Shown here piece after piece: positions 21,228 to 30,459 of a stretch of DNA of 64,000 nt. How positions within the stretch are numbered: the stretch's first letter is position 1; every line of letters begins with the position of its first letter. The stretch is from assembly GCF_015557635.1 (NCBI RefSeq), contig NZ_JADNOP010000010.1, positions 1 through 64,000 of the forward strand, read 5' to 3'. The notes beneath the pieces were generated by a model. That model was not told the origin of the DNA. It did no database searches and saw only the letters and a program-made list of their open reading frames with translations. Position numbers and translations under genes: made by a program. The DNA is from Fusicatenibacter saccharivorans (GTDB taxonomy: Bacteria; Bacillota; Clostridia; Lachnospirales; Lachnospiraceae).

Positions 21228-22337
21228 TTGATAGAGGTTAAAAATCTGGTGAAACGCTATGGCGACCACGTAGCTGTCAACAACCTGAGTTTTACCGTAG
21301 AAGAAGGCCAGATCTATGGTTTCCTTGGCCCAAACGGCGCCGGAAAATCAACGACCATGAACATCATCACCGGCTATCTGGCATCTACGGAGGGCGAAGT
21401 GCTGATCAACGGGCACAACATCCTGGAGGAGCCGGAGGAGGCAAAGAAATGCATCGGCTATCTGCCGGAGCTGCCGCCGGTCTACACGGACATGACCGTT
21501 CTGGAATATCTGAAATTCGTGGCGGAATTAAAGAAAATTCCAAAGGATCAGAGAAAGAAACAGATTCTTGAGGTCATGAATCTGGTGAAGATCACCGATA
21601 TGCAGAACCGTCTGATCAAGAACCTGTCGAAAGGATACCGACAGAGGGTCGGACTGGCACAGGCAGTGCTCGGTTATCCGCCGATCATCATCCTCGATGA
21701 GCCGACGGTAGGCCTGGACCCGAAGCAGATCATTGAGATCCGCGATCTGATTAAATCACTGGGCAAAAAACATACCGTTATCTTAAGTTCCCATATCCTT
21801 TCCGAGGTCAGCGCCGTCTGCGATTACGTCATGATTATCGCAAAGGGACAGCTCGTTGCGAGTGATACCCCGGAAAACTTAAGTAAACTGATGCTTGGAT
21901 CAAACACGGTTACATGTACCGTTCACGGAACGAGAAAGCAGCTGGTTCCGGCGCTTAATGCGCTCGATGCAAAAGAGATCCAATATGAAAATACGCCGAA
22001 TGAGGAGCAGATTAAGGTAAAAATTACCACGGAAAAGGATAAGGATATCCGCGAGGAGCTGTTCTATGCACTGGCAAAGGCCAACTGCCCGATCCTCGAG
22101 CTGACTTCCTCCTCGATGTCTCTGGAAGACGTCTTCCTGGAGCTGACCGATGATTCCGGAAAGGCTGCAAGAAAGCTGAAAAAAGCAGAGAAAGAACAGC
22201 TGAAGCAAAAAGAACGTGAAAAAGAATGTGAACCGGAAGCAGACAAAACGGCTGTCGGGGAAGTGTCGGAAGAAAAAAGCACAGATGCAGCGGAATCAGC
22301 CGCTGAAACAAAACAGGAGGAGGGAGACGCACAATGA
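21228..22337 (+). CDS. ABC transporter ATP-binding protein (GldA/CcmA-like)
   Basis: The 369-residue ATPase of an ABC-2 type system. It starts at TTG with an AAGGAGG site. Walker A GPNGAGKST is at residues 34-42, followed by the signature LSKGYRQRVGLAQAVLG and Walker B IIILDEPTVGLDP. The last 70 residues are a charged Glu/Lys/Ala tail not needed for the fold. Its stop overlaps the start of the permease gene (ATGA). Known relatives are GldA of gliding Bacteroidetes and NosF-like ATPases; the cargo in clostridia is unknown. Confidence 0.9.
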   Translation: MIEVKNLVKRYGDHVAVNNLSFTVEEGQIYGFLGPNGAGKSTTMNIITGYLASTEGEVLINGHNILEEPEEAKKCIGYLPELPPVYTDMTVLEYLKFVAELKKIPKDQRKKQILEVMNLVKITDMQNRLIKNLSKGYRQRVGLAQAVLGYPPIIILDEPTVGLDPKQIIEIRDLIKSLGKKHTVILSSHILSEVSAVCDYVMIIAKGQLVASDTPENLSKLMLGSNTVTCTVHGTRKQLVPALNALDAKEIQYENTPNEEQIKVKITTEKDKDIREELFYALAKANCPILELTSSSMSLEDVFLELTDDSGKAARKLKKAEKEQLKQKEREKECEPEADKTAVGEVSEEKSTDAAESAAETKQEEGDAQ

Positions 22338-23197
22338 CGGCGATTTATAAAAAAGAGTTAAAAAGCTATCTGACAAGCATGGTCGGATATCTGTTTATGG
22401 CGTTTACTCTGGCGCTGTTCGGCCTGTATTTTACGGCCATCAACCTGCAGCAGGGTTACCCGGAGATCGGATATGCGCTGCAGAATTCCGCATTTATTCT
22501 GCTGATCGCAGTACCGGTTCTGACAATGCGTGTCCTGTCGGAGGAGCAGAAAAATAAAACGGATCAGCTGCTCCTTACCGCACCGGTAAAAATTTCCGAT
22601 ATTATCCTTGGAAAATATCTGGCGCTTCTCACCATTTATGTGATTCCGGTGCTGATTATGTGCCTGTATCCGCTGCTTCTTGGAACCCACGGAACGGTTT
22701 CCTACGCCGTATCCTACACTTCGATCCTTGGTTATTTCCTGCTGGGGGCAGCCTATATTTCGGTCGGCGTGTTTGTTTCCTCCATCACCGAGAGTCAGGT
22801 CATCGCAGCCGTTGTCGGCTTTGTGATCCTGTTCCTGTGCTATGTGGAGAGCGGTATTGCAAATTTCTTCCCGGAGGGAGCCGGAAGCTCCTTCTTTGCT
22901 TTCTTTATCATCATCGCGCTGGTATGCCTCTGGATCGGCAGTATGATTAAAAACCCGATCATTACCGGTGTGATTGCCGTGATCGGCGAGGGTGCGCTGA
23001 CGGCAGTTTACTTCACAAAATCCACCTTTCTCGAGGGTAAAATCCAGGATCTGCTCGGTATATTCAACATGGCGGGCCATATGGATAACTTTGTGAACGG
23101 TATTCTGGACATTGGCGGTGTTGTTTACTACCTGTCCGTCATTGCAATCTGCACTTTCCTTGCAATGCAGTCCCTGCAGAAGAAACGCTGGAATTAG
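22334..23197 (+). CDS. ABC-2 type permease (GldF-like)
   Basis: A 287-residue membrane protein with six hydrophobic segments and the N-terminal KKELKSYLTSMVGYLF start seen in GldF/NosY-like permeases. The conserved VLSEEQKNKTDQLLLTAPV loop after the second helix is typical of the family. Translation is coupled to the ATPase gene by a 4-base overlap. It should form the membrane channel for that ATPase. Confidence 0.88.
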   Translation: MTAIYKKELKSYLTSMVGYLFMAFTLALFGLYFTAINLQQGYPEIGYALQNSAFILLIAVPVLTMRVLSEEQKNKTDQLLLTAPVKISDIILGKYLALLTIYVIPVLIMCLYPLLLGTHGTVSYAVSYTSILGYFLLGAAYISVGVFVSSITESQVIAAVVGFVILFLCYVESGIANFFPEGAGSSFFAFFIIIALVCLWIGSMIKNPIITGVIAVIGEGALTAVYFTKSTFLEGKIQDLLGIFNMAGHMDNFVNGILDIGGVVYYLSVIAICTFLAMQSLQKKRWN

Positions 23198-23209
23198 GAG
23201 GTGGAGACG

Positions 23210-24727
23210 ATGAGCAGCGAAAAGAAGGAAAAGAAACAGCATAAAATGAATTTTAATATTAAAGAAAAGCTGAAAAAGACGTTCTCCAAAGAACATCTGA
23301 AGGAAGTGTTTACCGGAGAGGAGCAGAAAAAGCACCTGAAACAGGGCTCTTATTCTTCAATTATGACGGTGATTGTTCTGGCTGTGATTGTGGTTATTAA
23401 CCTGATTGTGGCGCAGATTCCGACCAGTAAAACACAGATTGACCTGAGTACGCAGAAAATGTATTCCATTACAGATGAGACGAAAACGGCATTAAAGGAT
23501 CTCGATCAAGACGTTACCCTGTATTATATTGTGCAGAAGGGCAGTGAGGATGACACCATCGAGAAGCTGCTGGAGCACTACGATGAGCTTTCTGACCATA
23601 TCAAAGTAGAGACAAAAGACCCGGATCTGTATCCGAAATTTACGAGTCAGTATACCGATCAGACGGTAGCTGCAAACAGTGTAATTGTCGTATGCGGCGA
23701 TAAGAGCAAGGTGGTCAGCAACAGTGATATGTGGGAGACTTCCACAAACTATCAGACCTATCAGACACAGACAACCGGCTTTGACGGCGAGGGTCAGATT
23801 ACCAGCGCCATCACGTATGTGACGAGTGAAAACAACCCGAAGGTTTACTGGGTAACCGGCCACGGCGAGGCTTCCGAGAGTGATCTCTCTACGAACTTCA
23901 GTGATGCAGTTAATAAAAACAATGTGGAAATCAGTGATCTTGCCCTGATGACAGACGATATCCCGGAGGATGCCGAGGAGCTTGTGATCATGTCCCCGAC
24001 CACCGATTTCTCCGAGAATGAGGCAAATAAAGTCATTACCTACCTGGAAAACGGCGGAAAACTTCTGATGTTCACCAGCTATACCGGAACGGATATGCCG
24101 AATCTGGATTCCATACTGGAGAATTACGGCGTGAAACGCTCCAGCGGAATTGTTGTGGAGACCGATTCCCAGCATTATTATCCGCAGATGCCGTATTATC
24201 TGCTGCCGAACATTCAGAGTGATGACATTACAACCGAAGTAAAGAGTAATTACATTCTGATGCCGGTTGCACAGGCAATTCAGAAGCTCGATTCTTATCG
24301 TGATACCATTACGATCAAGAGCCTTCTGACGACCACCGAGGACGCTTATATTGAAAATGACCCGGAGAACAGCACCTGGTCGAAGAGTGCGGACAGTGAG
24401 ACGGGCGCATTTGACCTTGGCGTTTCCATTACAGAAACTGTAGATGATAAAGAGACACAGATCATTTATTTCTCGAGTGCATCGATGCTGAGCAGCCAGA
24501 TTGACCAGGCAATCAGCGGTGCGAACTCGAAGCTGGCAGCGACTGCACTGACCTCCATGTGTGATGTGGAGCAGACCGTTGTTATTCCAAGCAAGAGCAC
24601 AAGCTATACAAACCTGGTATTTACACAGGGAGCAGTTAACACCTGGTCTATTATTACCATTGCGGGAATTCCGCTGGTACTTGTTGTGATTGGCGTGATG
24701 ATCTGGATGAAGAGGAGAAAACAGTGA
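23210..24727 (+). CDS. GldG-like ABC-associated extracytoplasmic protein
   Basis: A 505-residue protein with a basic cytoplasmic N-terminus, a membrane helix near residues 50-70, a large extracytoplasmic part that matches the GldG/ABC-type uncharacterised transport domain (DQDVTLYYI, VYWVTGHGE, LMFTSYTG strands), and a C-terminal helix ending MKRRKQ. The ATG at 23210 has an AGGAGG site; an earlier GTG at 23201 is less likely. In this class the protein pairs with the permease; the function is not known. Confidence 0.82.
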   Translation: MSSEKKEKKQHKMNFNIKEKLKKTFSKEHLKEVFTGEEQKKHLKQGSYSSIMTVIVLAVIVVINLIVAQIPTSKTQIDLSTQKMYSITDETKTALKDLDQDVTLYYIVQKGSEDDTIEKLLEHYDELSDHIKVETKDPDLYPKFTSQYTDQTVAANSVIVVCGDKSKVVSNSDMWETSTNYQTYQTQTTGFDGEGQITSAITYVTSENNPKVYWVTGHGEASESDLSTNFSDAVNKNNVEISDLALMTDDIPEDAEELVIMSPTTDFSENEANKVITYLENGGKLLMFTSYTGTDMPNLDSILENYGVKRSSGIVVETDSQHYYPQMPYYLLPNIQSDDITTEVKSNYILMPVAQAIQKLDSYRDTITIKSLLTTTEDAYIENDPENSTWSKSADSETGAFDLGVSITETVDDKETQIIYFSSASMLSSQIDQAISGANSKLAATALTSMCDVEQTVVIPSKSTSYTNLVFTQGAVNTWSIITIAGIPLVLVVIGVMIWMKRRKQ

Positions 24728-26313
24728 TGAAGAAAAAAGGAAAGATGGCGGCCTGCCTGATCCTTTTGGTACTGCTTCTTGCCGTACTGGCGGTGCTGAC
24801 GAAAAAAAACAGCACCGCCGATGCGGACAGCGGCAGTTCGGATTCTGGTGCAGACGCCGAAAAAGTGGTTGATTTTTCAAAAGATGATGTAACAGCGCTT
24901 TCGTTCCAGATCGATGGAGAGACGGTGTCCTTTACGAAAACAGCAGGAGACGATGATACCGATATCTGGACATATGACCAGGAGGATGGATTCCCATTGG
25001 ATGAGGGCAAGATAACGAGCGTTTTAAGCTCTCTTAGCAGCATGACAGCAGAAAGAGTCATTGAAGGCGATGAAATCGATTCTATGGCCGATTTTGGACT
25101 CGAGACGCCGTCTCAGGAGGTTGTAGTGACTGCGGGAGACGAGAAAACGACGATTCATGTCGGAGATAAGAACAGCTCGAGCAGATACTATATTTATCTG
25201 AACGATGATACGAGTAAGGTTTATCTGGTAAGCACATCGCTTGGAACGATGTTCCCGTCCGATATGATGGAGTGGGCGACAACGGAATCCATGCCATCTG
25301 TGACGGCGGAAAACATTACGAAGCTGCAGGTGGAGGGTGAGAACGGATATACGCTGACAAAAGAAGTAAGCGCTGCTGATTCGGCACTTCAGACGGATGA
25401 ATGGCAGGTTGTGGACGCAGATGGAGCGGCACATGGCGGTGATGCGGATTCGATCGGCACCATGACAAGTGCAGTGGCATCTCTTAGCTTTGGAGATCTT
25501 GTTACGTACAACGCATCGGATCTTTCCCAGTACGGACTGGATCAGCCAAAGACGACGATCCGCGTGCATTACACGGAAGAGCAGGAGGTTGAGGCTGACG
25601 ATACAACAACGGCAGATACTTCTTCGGATTCCACAACAGATTCTGCATCAAGCGACAGCACTGCAACGAGCTCTTCTTCCGAAACGACAACCGTTACGGT
25701 GGAGAAAGATCTGGTATTGTATGTCGGCAATGCAAATGAGGACGGCGGTTCTTATTACGTGAAGCTGGACGGCTCGAATGAAGTTCATCTGATGACGGCT
25801 TCGAATGTTGAAACCTTCACCGGAAAGAAGGCATCTGATTTCTGGAACATGTATATCGGCATGGAAAATGTATCGGATCTGACGAGCCTTGATATTACGT
25901 ATAACGGCGAGACGAAGACGTATGTACGCCATGTGGAAGAGAAAAAGGATGACGACAGCGATTCCACAACACAGGAAATCAGTTACATCTGCGGCGATGA
26001 AACGATTGATAAATCAACGTTTACCACATTCTATTCTTCACTCATTGGCCAGAAGGCGCAGACGAAGGATGAGAGCCTCGTACAGGCCAAGGATGCCGAG
26101 TTTACCGCAGTCTTCCATATGACAGACGGCGACCTGACATTTGCTTACAGCCCGTATGATTCGAGCTTCTATTACACGGTAGATGAGGACGGAGTGCCGT
26201 CTCTTGTGAATAAAAATAACGTGAAGACCATGCTGGAAAATTACGGGAAACTGCTTGCGGCAAAGACGGAAGATGACAGTTCTTCAGACAGCACGTCAGA
26301 ATCAGCGGAATAA
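24727..26313 (+). CDS. DUF4340 domain membrane-anchored protein
   Basis: A 528-residue protein: an N-terminal anchor helix at about residues 7-24, then repeated beta-rich DUF4340 units (for example TSLGTMFPSDMMEWA and ASNVETFTGKKASDFW). Between the units is a linker of about 50 residues made almost only of Ser, Thr, Asp and Glu. The start overlaps the gldG-like stop (TGATG). DUF4340 proteins commonly close GldF/GldG-like operons; their role is undefined. Surface location is inferred from the anchor and composition. Confidence 0.85.
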   Translation: MKKKGKMAACLILLVLLLAVLAVLTKKNSTADADSGSSDSGADAEKVVDFSKDDVTALSFQIDGETVSFTKTAGDDDTDIWTYDQEDGFPLDEGKITSVLSSLSSMTAERVIEGDEIDSMADFGLETPSQEVVVTAGDEKTTIHVGDKNSSSRYYIYLNDDTSKVYLVSTSLGTMFPSDMMEWATTESMPSVTAENITKLQVEGENGYTLTKEVSAADSALQTDEWQVVDADGAAHGGDADSIGTMTSAVASLSFGDLVTYNASDLSQYGLDQPKTTIRVHYTEEQEVEADDTTTADTSSDSTTDSASSDSTATSSSSETTTVTVEKDLVLYVGNANEDGGSYYVKLDGSNEVHLMTASNVETFTGKKASDFWNMYIGMENVSDLTSLDITYNGETKTYVRHVEEKKDDDSDSTTQEISYICGDETIDKSTFTTFYSSLIGQKAQTKDESLVQAKDAEFTAVFHMTDGDLTFAYSPYDSSFYYTVDEDGVPSLVNKNNVKTMLENYGKLLAAKTEDDSSSDSTSESAE

Positions 26314-26340
26314 AGAGTCATTAAAATCTGGTTAAAATTG

Positions 26341-26392
26341 AAAACGGAGGATTTACTGAGAGTGAAAAAATCAGTAAGTCTTCCGCTTTTTT
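26341..26392 (+). terminator. Terminator of the ABC/DUF4340 operon
   Basis: CGGAGGATTTACTGA pairs with TCAGTAAGTCTTCCG around an 11-nt loop, followed by a T run. Its left arm is identical to that of the terminator at 27276-27327. Confidence 0.88.
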
Positions 26393-26459
26393 ATGGGAAA
26401 ATGAAAGCGGAAGAAGTATAATGGGAGTATAACAAAGACGGTGGATGGGGGGTGAAAGG

Positions 26460-27269
26460 ATGAAAAAGGTTTGTTTGACAGTATTGTGTATTCTGCTGGT
26501 GGGCTGCGGTAATGCAGAAACGGCGGAAACAGAGGAGAAAATGCGGTTTGAAAATCTGGATCCGGCAAAGGTAAATATGCAGTACGGAGGGTTGAAGGAG
26601 TGGGATCGGTTTTATAATAGCTTTTATGAGCAGAAAGAGGGAAGCGATCTCATTGTTCTGGGAACGGTAGAGGATTATAGCTGTTTTGCCGGGGGAATTG
26701 AGATTGCAACCAATATTTCACTGCGGGTGGATGACGTTTTGAAAGGTGATATGGAAGCCGGAGAACATATTACGGTTCGAAAGCCGGGCGGAGCAGTTAC
26801 GGTGGAAGAGTATCTGCAGTCCATGGAGGATGCGGGAATTACGTACTGGAACGCAGAGGAGCTGAAAGCGGAGTATTCGGAGGAGGAACGGCGGGAGAAC
26901 TATATACAGATCAGCTTCTGCGACCTTGATCCGGTGATCGGGCAGAAATCCTTGTATTTTCTGGAGAAAGATGCGGAAAAGGAGCTTTATTACCGGCTTT
27001 GCGACGGGTTTGGACAGTATGTAGAGACTGCGTCGGGTGAATATGTAAACGCGTATGAGATTGCAGATGAGAAAAGAAATGCGGATGAGCCAATGATGCT
27101 TGCACTGGGAGAAACGGTGGAATTTGACCCGGATGCAGCGCCGGAGGAGAGAATTAATATTTATACGATGGATGAAATAAAAGAGGGAATGGAAACGTAT
27201 ACAGCGCCGCCAACGGATTATCCGGGCGCAGAGGAAGATGCGTTGGAAATGGACTGTGAGCCGGGTTAA
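26460..27269 (+). CDS. Lipoprotein of unknown function
   Basis: A 269-residue protein with a lipoprotein signal peptide: MKKVCLTVLC, a hydrophobic core and the lipobox LVGC with Cys18 as the expected lipidated residue. The mature part is acidic and has no domain I recognise, though the pattern LIVLGTVEDYS...LRVDDVLKGD looks like a small beta-barrel found in secreted clostridial proteins. It stands alone between two near-identical terminator hairpins. Start chosen at 26460 with a GGGGTGAAAGG site. Confidence 0.72.
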   Translation: MKKVCLTVLCILLVGCGNAETAETEEKMRFENLDPAKVNMQYGGLKEWDRFYNSFYEQKEGSDLIVLGTVEDYSCFAGGIEIATNISLRVDDVLKGDMEAGEHITVRKPGGAVTVEEYLQSMEDAGITYWNAEELKAEYSEEERRENYIQISFCDLDPVIGQKSLYFLEKDAEKELYYRLCDGFGQYVETASGEYVNAYEIADEKRNADEPMMLALGETVEFDPDAAPEERINIYTMDEIKEGMETYTAPPTDYPGAEEDALEMDCEPG

Positions 27270-27275
27270 AAATGG

Positions 27276-27327
27276 AAAAACGGAGGATTTACTGACATGG
27301 AAATATCAGTAAATTCTCCGTTTTTTT
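27276..27327 (+). terminator. Terminator of the lipoprotein gene
   Basis: CGGAGGATTTACTGA pairs with TCAGTAAATTCTCCG around a 10-nt loop, followed by seven T residues. It is a close copy of the terminator at 26341-26392. Confidence 0.9.
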
Positions 27328-27368
27328 GTCTCATTTTTTTCGCTCGAGGCCGGGAGCAGAAGGGGGTA

Positions 27369-28331
27369 TTACTGTACCGGTGCGAAGAAGATCTGGATCT
27401 GGTCTAAGAGGGCCTGCGGGGCCTCCATCTGCGGCATGTGCTTTGTTTTCGGCAGGATCTGGGTTTCGATGGAGGTGTTGAGCGCTGTGTACAGCGCAAA
27501 GGTTTCGGCGATGCCTGGCTCCTCCTCGCCGCCGATGAGGAAGATGCTGTTGTCAATGTGCTTTAAGGCGTGGCCGATGTTGAGGTTCACGTAATTGCCC
27601 GCAAGGCTTGCAAAAAGGTACTTTCCGGCACTGCTCTGGAGGTGGGCTGACTCATAGAATGCGTCTACGTCCTCCGGCGAGCGGTGGAACGGGTTGTGGT
27701 AGTAGCTCTCGGTGAATAAAAGCTCGATGTTGGAGCGGCCGGTGAGCGTGTGGTACAGCAGCGTGCCGACAAGCGGGAGCTCAATCATGCGTTTCAGGAA
27801 GCGGCTGCGTTTATCCGGAATTTTGTTGAGCTTGGCAAGGTCGGTCGGGTTGATCATCATGATTCGGCCGAAGCATTTCGGGGCTGTATTGCAGGCGGTT
27901 ACGACGAAAGAACCGGATAAACCGGATGCAATTACGTCGGTTGGACATCCGATGACCTGCTTGATGAAGGTGACGATGAGCTGTACGTATAAAAAGTTTG
28001 TGTACGTGATCGCCGGCTTGTCGGAACGGCCGCAGCCGAGAAGATCGAGTGTGTAGACGGTGTGATCCTGGGCGAGAGTATCCTCAATATACTGCCATTC
28101 GCGGCCGCTGGAGGCACAATGTAAGTCATGAAGTAAGAGCATCGGGGTTCCGGTGCCTTTTTTTGTGTAAAAAATATCGCCGAACTGCCAGGAGAAGATC
28201 TCTTTTTCGGTCGCTGCGAGCAGGTTTTTCCGTATGGCAGCGGTATCGAGTGTCTTATTTAAAAAGTAAATCGCTGCACCGGACATCGTGGTTAATACAC
28301 TGAGCGTAACCAGTTTTTTGCTGTGTTTCAT
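27369..28331 (-). CDS. Alpha/beta hydrolase, membrane anchored
   Basis: A 320-residue protein. Residues 7-25 form an N-terminal hydrophobic anchor; the alpha/beta hydrolase fold follows with the oxyanion region LLLHDLHCAS, the nucleophile elbow ASGLSGS (Ser in GLSGS) and a C-terminal catalytic His in KHMPQMEAP. The substrate cannot be predicted. The ATG at 28331 has an AAAGGAG site 8 bases upstream. The frame stays open for 358 codons upstream, but that part is a low-complexity artefact of the purine-rich strand. Confidence 0.8.
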   Translation of the reverse strand: MKHSKKLVTLSVLTTMSGAAIYFLNKTLDTAAIRKNLLAATEKEIFSWQFGDIFYTKKGTGTPMLLLHDLHCASSGREWQYIEDTLAQDHTVYTLDLLGCGRSDKPAITYTNFLYVQLIVTFIKQVIGCPTDVIASGLSGSFVVTACNTAPKCFGRIMMINPTDLAKLNKIPDKRSRFLKRMIELPLVGTLLYHTLTGRSNIELLFTESYYHNPFHRSPEDVDAFYESAHLQSSAGKYLFASLAGNYVNLNIGHALKHIDNSIFLIGGEEEPGIAETFALYTALNTSIETQILPKTKHMPQMEAPQALLDQIQIFFAPVQ

Positions 28332-28379
28332 ATCTAAAACTCCTTTCAGGGTTCTCCCAAAGGGGATGGATTCGGGGAA

Positions 28380-29410
28380 AATGTGGTGCTTTTTACCCAT
28401 TATAAGCGAAAAAGGAGAAAGATACAATGCAAAAATGAAGGGAAAGATGGGAAAAAGAGAAAAAACAGAGGATAATTGAGCAAATTGTAGCGGCAATTGT
28501 GGACAACAATGATTATGTAAACCAAAGATAAAACGCGTTACTAAATAGTTTACATAACTATGAAAAATGAGAAAAAAAGCAAACCTGATGACTACAAAAA
28601 CCTGAAAATACGAGAACGAAATAAAATCCTGACAAACGGGTGAAAAAACCGAAAAAAGAGGGCCAAGATCGGGTTTAGTAAATGGTTCGGAAAATACGAA
28701 AAAACGAATTAAAAAGTTCAATTTATATAAAAATACAAAAACATAATTAAATAATTTAATAAAACGAAGAAATGGAAAGTATAAAACGGTGTGAAACATG
28801 CGAAAATATGGGAAAAACAAGAGAAAAGAATAAAAACATAAAAATGGAAGAAAAAATACGAATGTTTTAAAAGTTTGAAAGACGAAAAACAGCTGGGGAA
28901 CGAAGGAAGAGGATAAGAAAACTGCTTCTCCATGAAGAATGAGAACTGGAAAATGTGAAAAATGATGTTTCACGTGAAACATTGGGAGAGGTGTGAAACA
29001 TGAAAAAGAGGGAGTGAGAGAGTTACATAAGTAAAAAGTGAAAAAGATGAAAAAAGGCAAAAAAGGAGAAAAAAGAGGAAAAAGAGGAAAAAGGATAAGA
29101 AAGGCAAATGAAGCAAAATATGAGTAAAAAAAGAGAAAAAGAGTAGAAGAAGGGTAGAAGAAAGGAAAGGACAGCACGACGGACAAAAAGAGAAAAAACG
29201 TAGAAAGTAAAGATGGAGCAGCAACAGCGGAAGAAGAAATAGAGACGTTGGCTGAAAAGAACAATAGACATAGGCGAAGAGGGGGATTGGGATGTAGCGT
29301 GAAATGGAAGAGAAATGGTAAAAAAACAGAAAAATGTGCTACTGGTAATAAAAAGGGGAACAGAAAGAGAAAAAACAGTAAAAAAGGGAGAAAAAAATGT
29401 TGCACGGCTC
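28380..29410. repeat. Low-complexity purine-rich strand, no gene
   Basis: For about 1 kb the plus strand is almost all A and G (runs such as GAAAAAGAGAAAAAG), with very little T or C. Because the minus strand then has hardly any stop codons, a long Phe/Leu/Ser-rich frame appears by chance. It contains one perfect parS site (28966-28981). I see no ribosome site or protein family in it. Confidence 0.75.
28966..28981. promoter_or_regulatory. parS: parS centromere site 1
   Basis: TGTTTCACGTGAAACA, the perfect 16-bp palindromic ParB binding site. It is 1.7 kb from parA within the purine-rich region. Confidence 0.95.
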
Positions 29411-29521
29411 GCGCTTCTTACTGATGGAACTTAAAAACAGAAAAATAGTAAAATCTCATAGAAAAAGCACTAAAATGTAAAAAATGGGATCTGAATCACG
29501 CTCAAAAGCTTTTTCTTTGCT

Positions 29522-29570
29522 AAAAAAAGAGATGTTTACGATCCTGGAAGGCCTGTAAACATCTCTTTTT
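29522..29570. terminator. Terminator-like hairpin
   Basis: AAAAAGAGATGTTTAC pairs with GTAAACATCTCTTTTT around a 15-nt loop, with A and T runs on both sides. No gene ends right beside it. Confidence 0.7.
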
Positions 29571-29632
29571 GCTGATTTTTTGTAGAAATAATGGTTTAGA
29601 GCACGTTTGAAAAATTATTTCTGAGTCTATGC

Positions 29633-29689
29633 GCTGCCATACATCCGAAGGGATCTGTTACGGAAAGTTCCCCTCGGATGTATGGCAGC
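29633..29689. repeat. Long inverted repeat of unknown role
   Basis: A 20-base arm GCTGCCATACATCCGAAGGG and its complement (one mismatch) flank a 17-nt loop. There is no T tract after it. It lies between the purine-rich region and the small gene at 29846; nothing else is seen in 29411-29845. Confidence 0.6.
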
Positions 29690-29845
29690 TTTGCAATATA
29701 TTTTGCTCTTATTAGTCGACATGACGCGTAATGTCTCTTTTTTTACCCTACAGAAAAAATATTAGTACTGAAAAACGGATTGTCGGCTGGATAAAGCATG
29801 AATTCCTGGATGTAAAAAGTATTTTGAAACATAATCCAAAATTTT

Positions 29846-30226
29846 CTAAAAAAGAGCACTCATACTATCTAAATGATACCTGTTCAACACATCTTTCACC
29901 CCGGAAACGATTTCTTCCCTGCTGTAGTTGTGGTCTTCCAGAAAGTCATTGTCCAGCTGATTCAAATGTGAATAGAAGAGAAGTGCAGTCTTTAACGATT
30001 CCATATTTTCTGGATTCTGTGTGAAATCATATAACTGATTTTCTGCATCGTTAATAAATCCCTGATCAGCGAGGTGAATCAGCGAATATAACGTTTTTTC
30101 TGCATCCTCTGACTCAAAAACAACAGATACAGGATCCTCCTCTTTGAAATCAATATGAAAAAGCAGTTTTAAAACCGTTCGAACCATTTCTTTGATCAAA
30201 CGCAGCAGATAATCATCTTCAAACAT
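29846..30226 (-). CDS. Small conserved protein, DUF6483-like
   Basis: A 126-residue soluble acidic protein starting MFEDDYLLRLIKEMVR, with predicted helices throughout and a tetratricopeptide-like C-terminal half. The start pattern resembles small clostridial DUF6483 proteins; that is from memory and not certain. The ATG at 30226 has an AAAGGAGG site 8 bases upstream. It is divergent from parA with two parS sites in between. Confidence 0.65.
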   Translation of the reverse strand: MFEDDYLLRLIKEMVRTVLKLLFHIDFKEEDPVSVVFESEDAEKTLYSLIHLADQGFINDAENQLYDFTQNPENMESLKTALLFYSHLNQLDNDFLEDHNYSREEIVSGVKDVLNRYHLDSMSALF

Positions 30227-30365
30227 GGCGAAAACCTCCTTTCTTCGGTTGTGAGCAAGTTCGGTCAAAAAATAATGGCCGGAATAGATATAGTATAACA
30301 TGAAAAAGCCTTGAAAAACGTTAAAAAAAGAAAAATCCCTTTGTGAAACAGCATCTTTTTAAAAA

Positions 30366-30381
30366 TGTTTCACGTGAAACA
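30366..30381. promoter_or_regulatory. parS: parS centromere site 2
   Basis: A perfect TGTTTCACGTGAAACA palindrome 329 bp upstream of parA. Confidence 0.96.
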
Positions 30382-30443
30382 TCGCCAAAAATCTCCAAAA
30401 TTCACCGGTTTGGTGTCCCGCGATCATGTAAAAATGCAGAAAA

Positions 30444-30459
30444 TGTTTCACGTGAAACA
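30444..30459. promoter_or_regulatory. parS: parS centromere site 3
   Basis: A perfect TGTTTCACGTGAAACA palindrome 62 bp from site 2. The gap 30227-30709 holds these two sites and the parA leader but no gene. Confidence 0.96.

Noticed and set aside
28332-29405. A 358-codon open frame joined upstream of the alpha/beta hydrolase, rich in Phe, Leu and Ser
   Set aside because: It is the complement of a purine-only strand, which lacks stop codons by composition. It has no ribosome site or family, and the hydrolase has its own good start at 28331.
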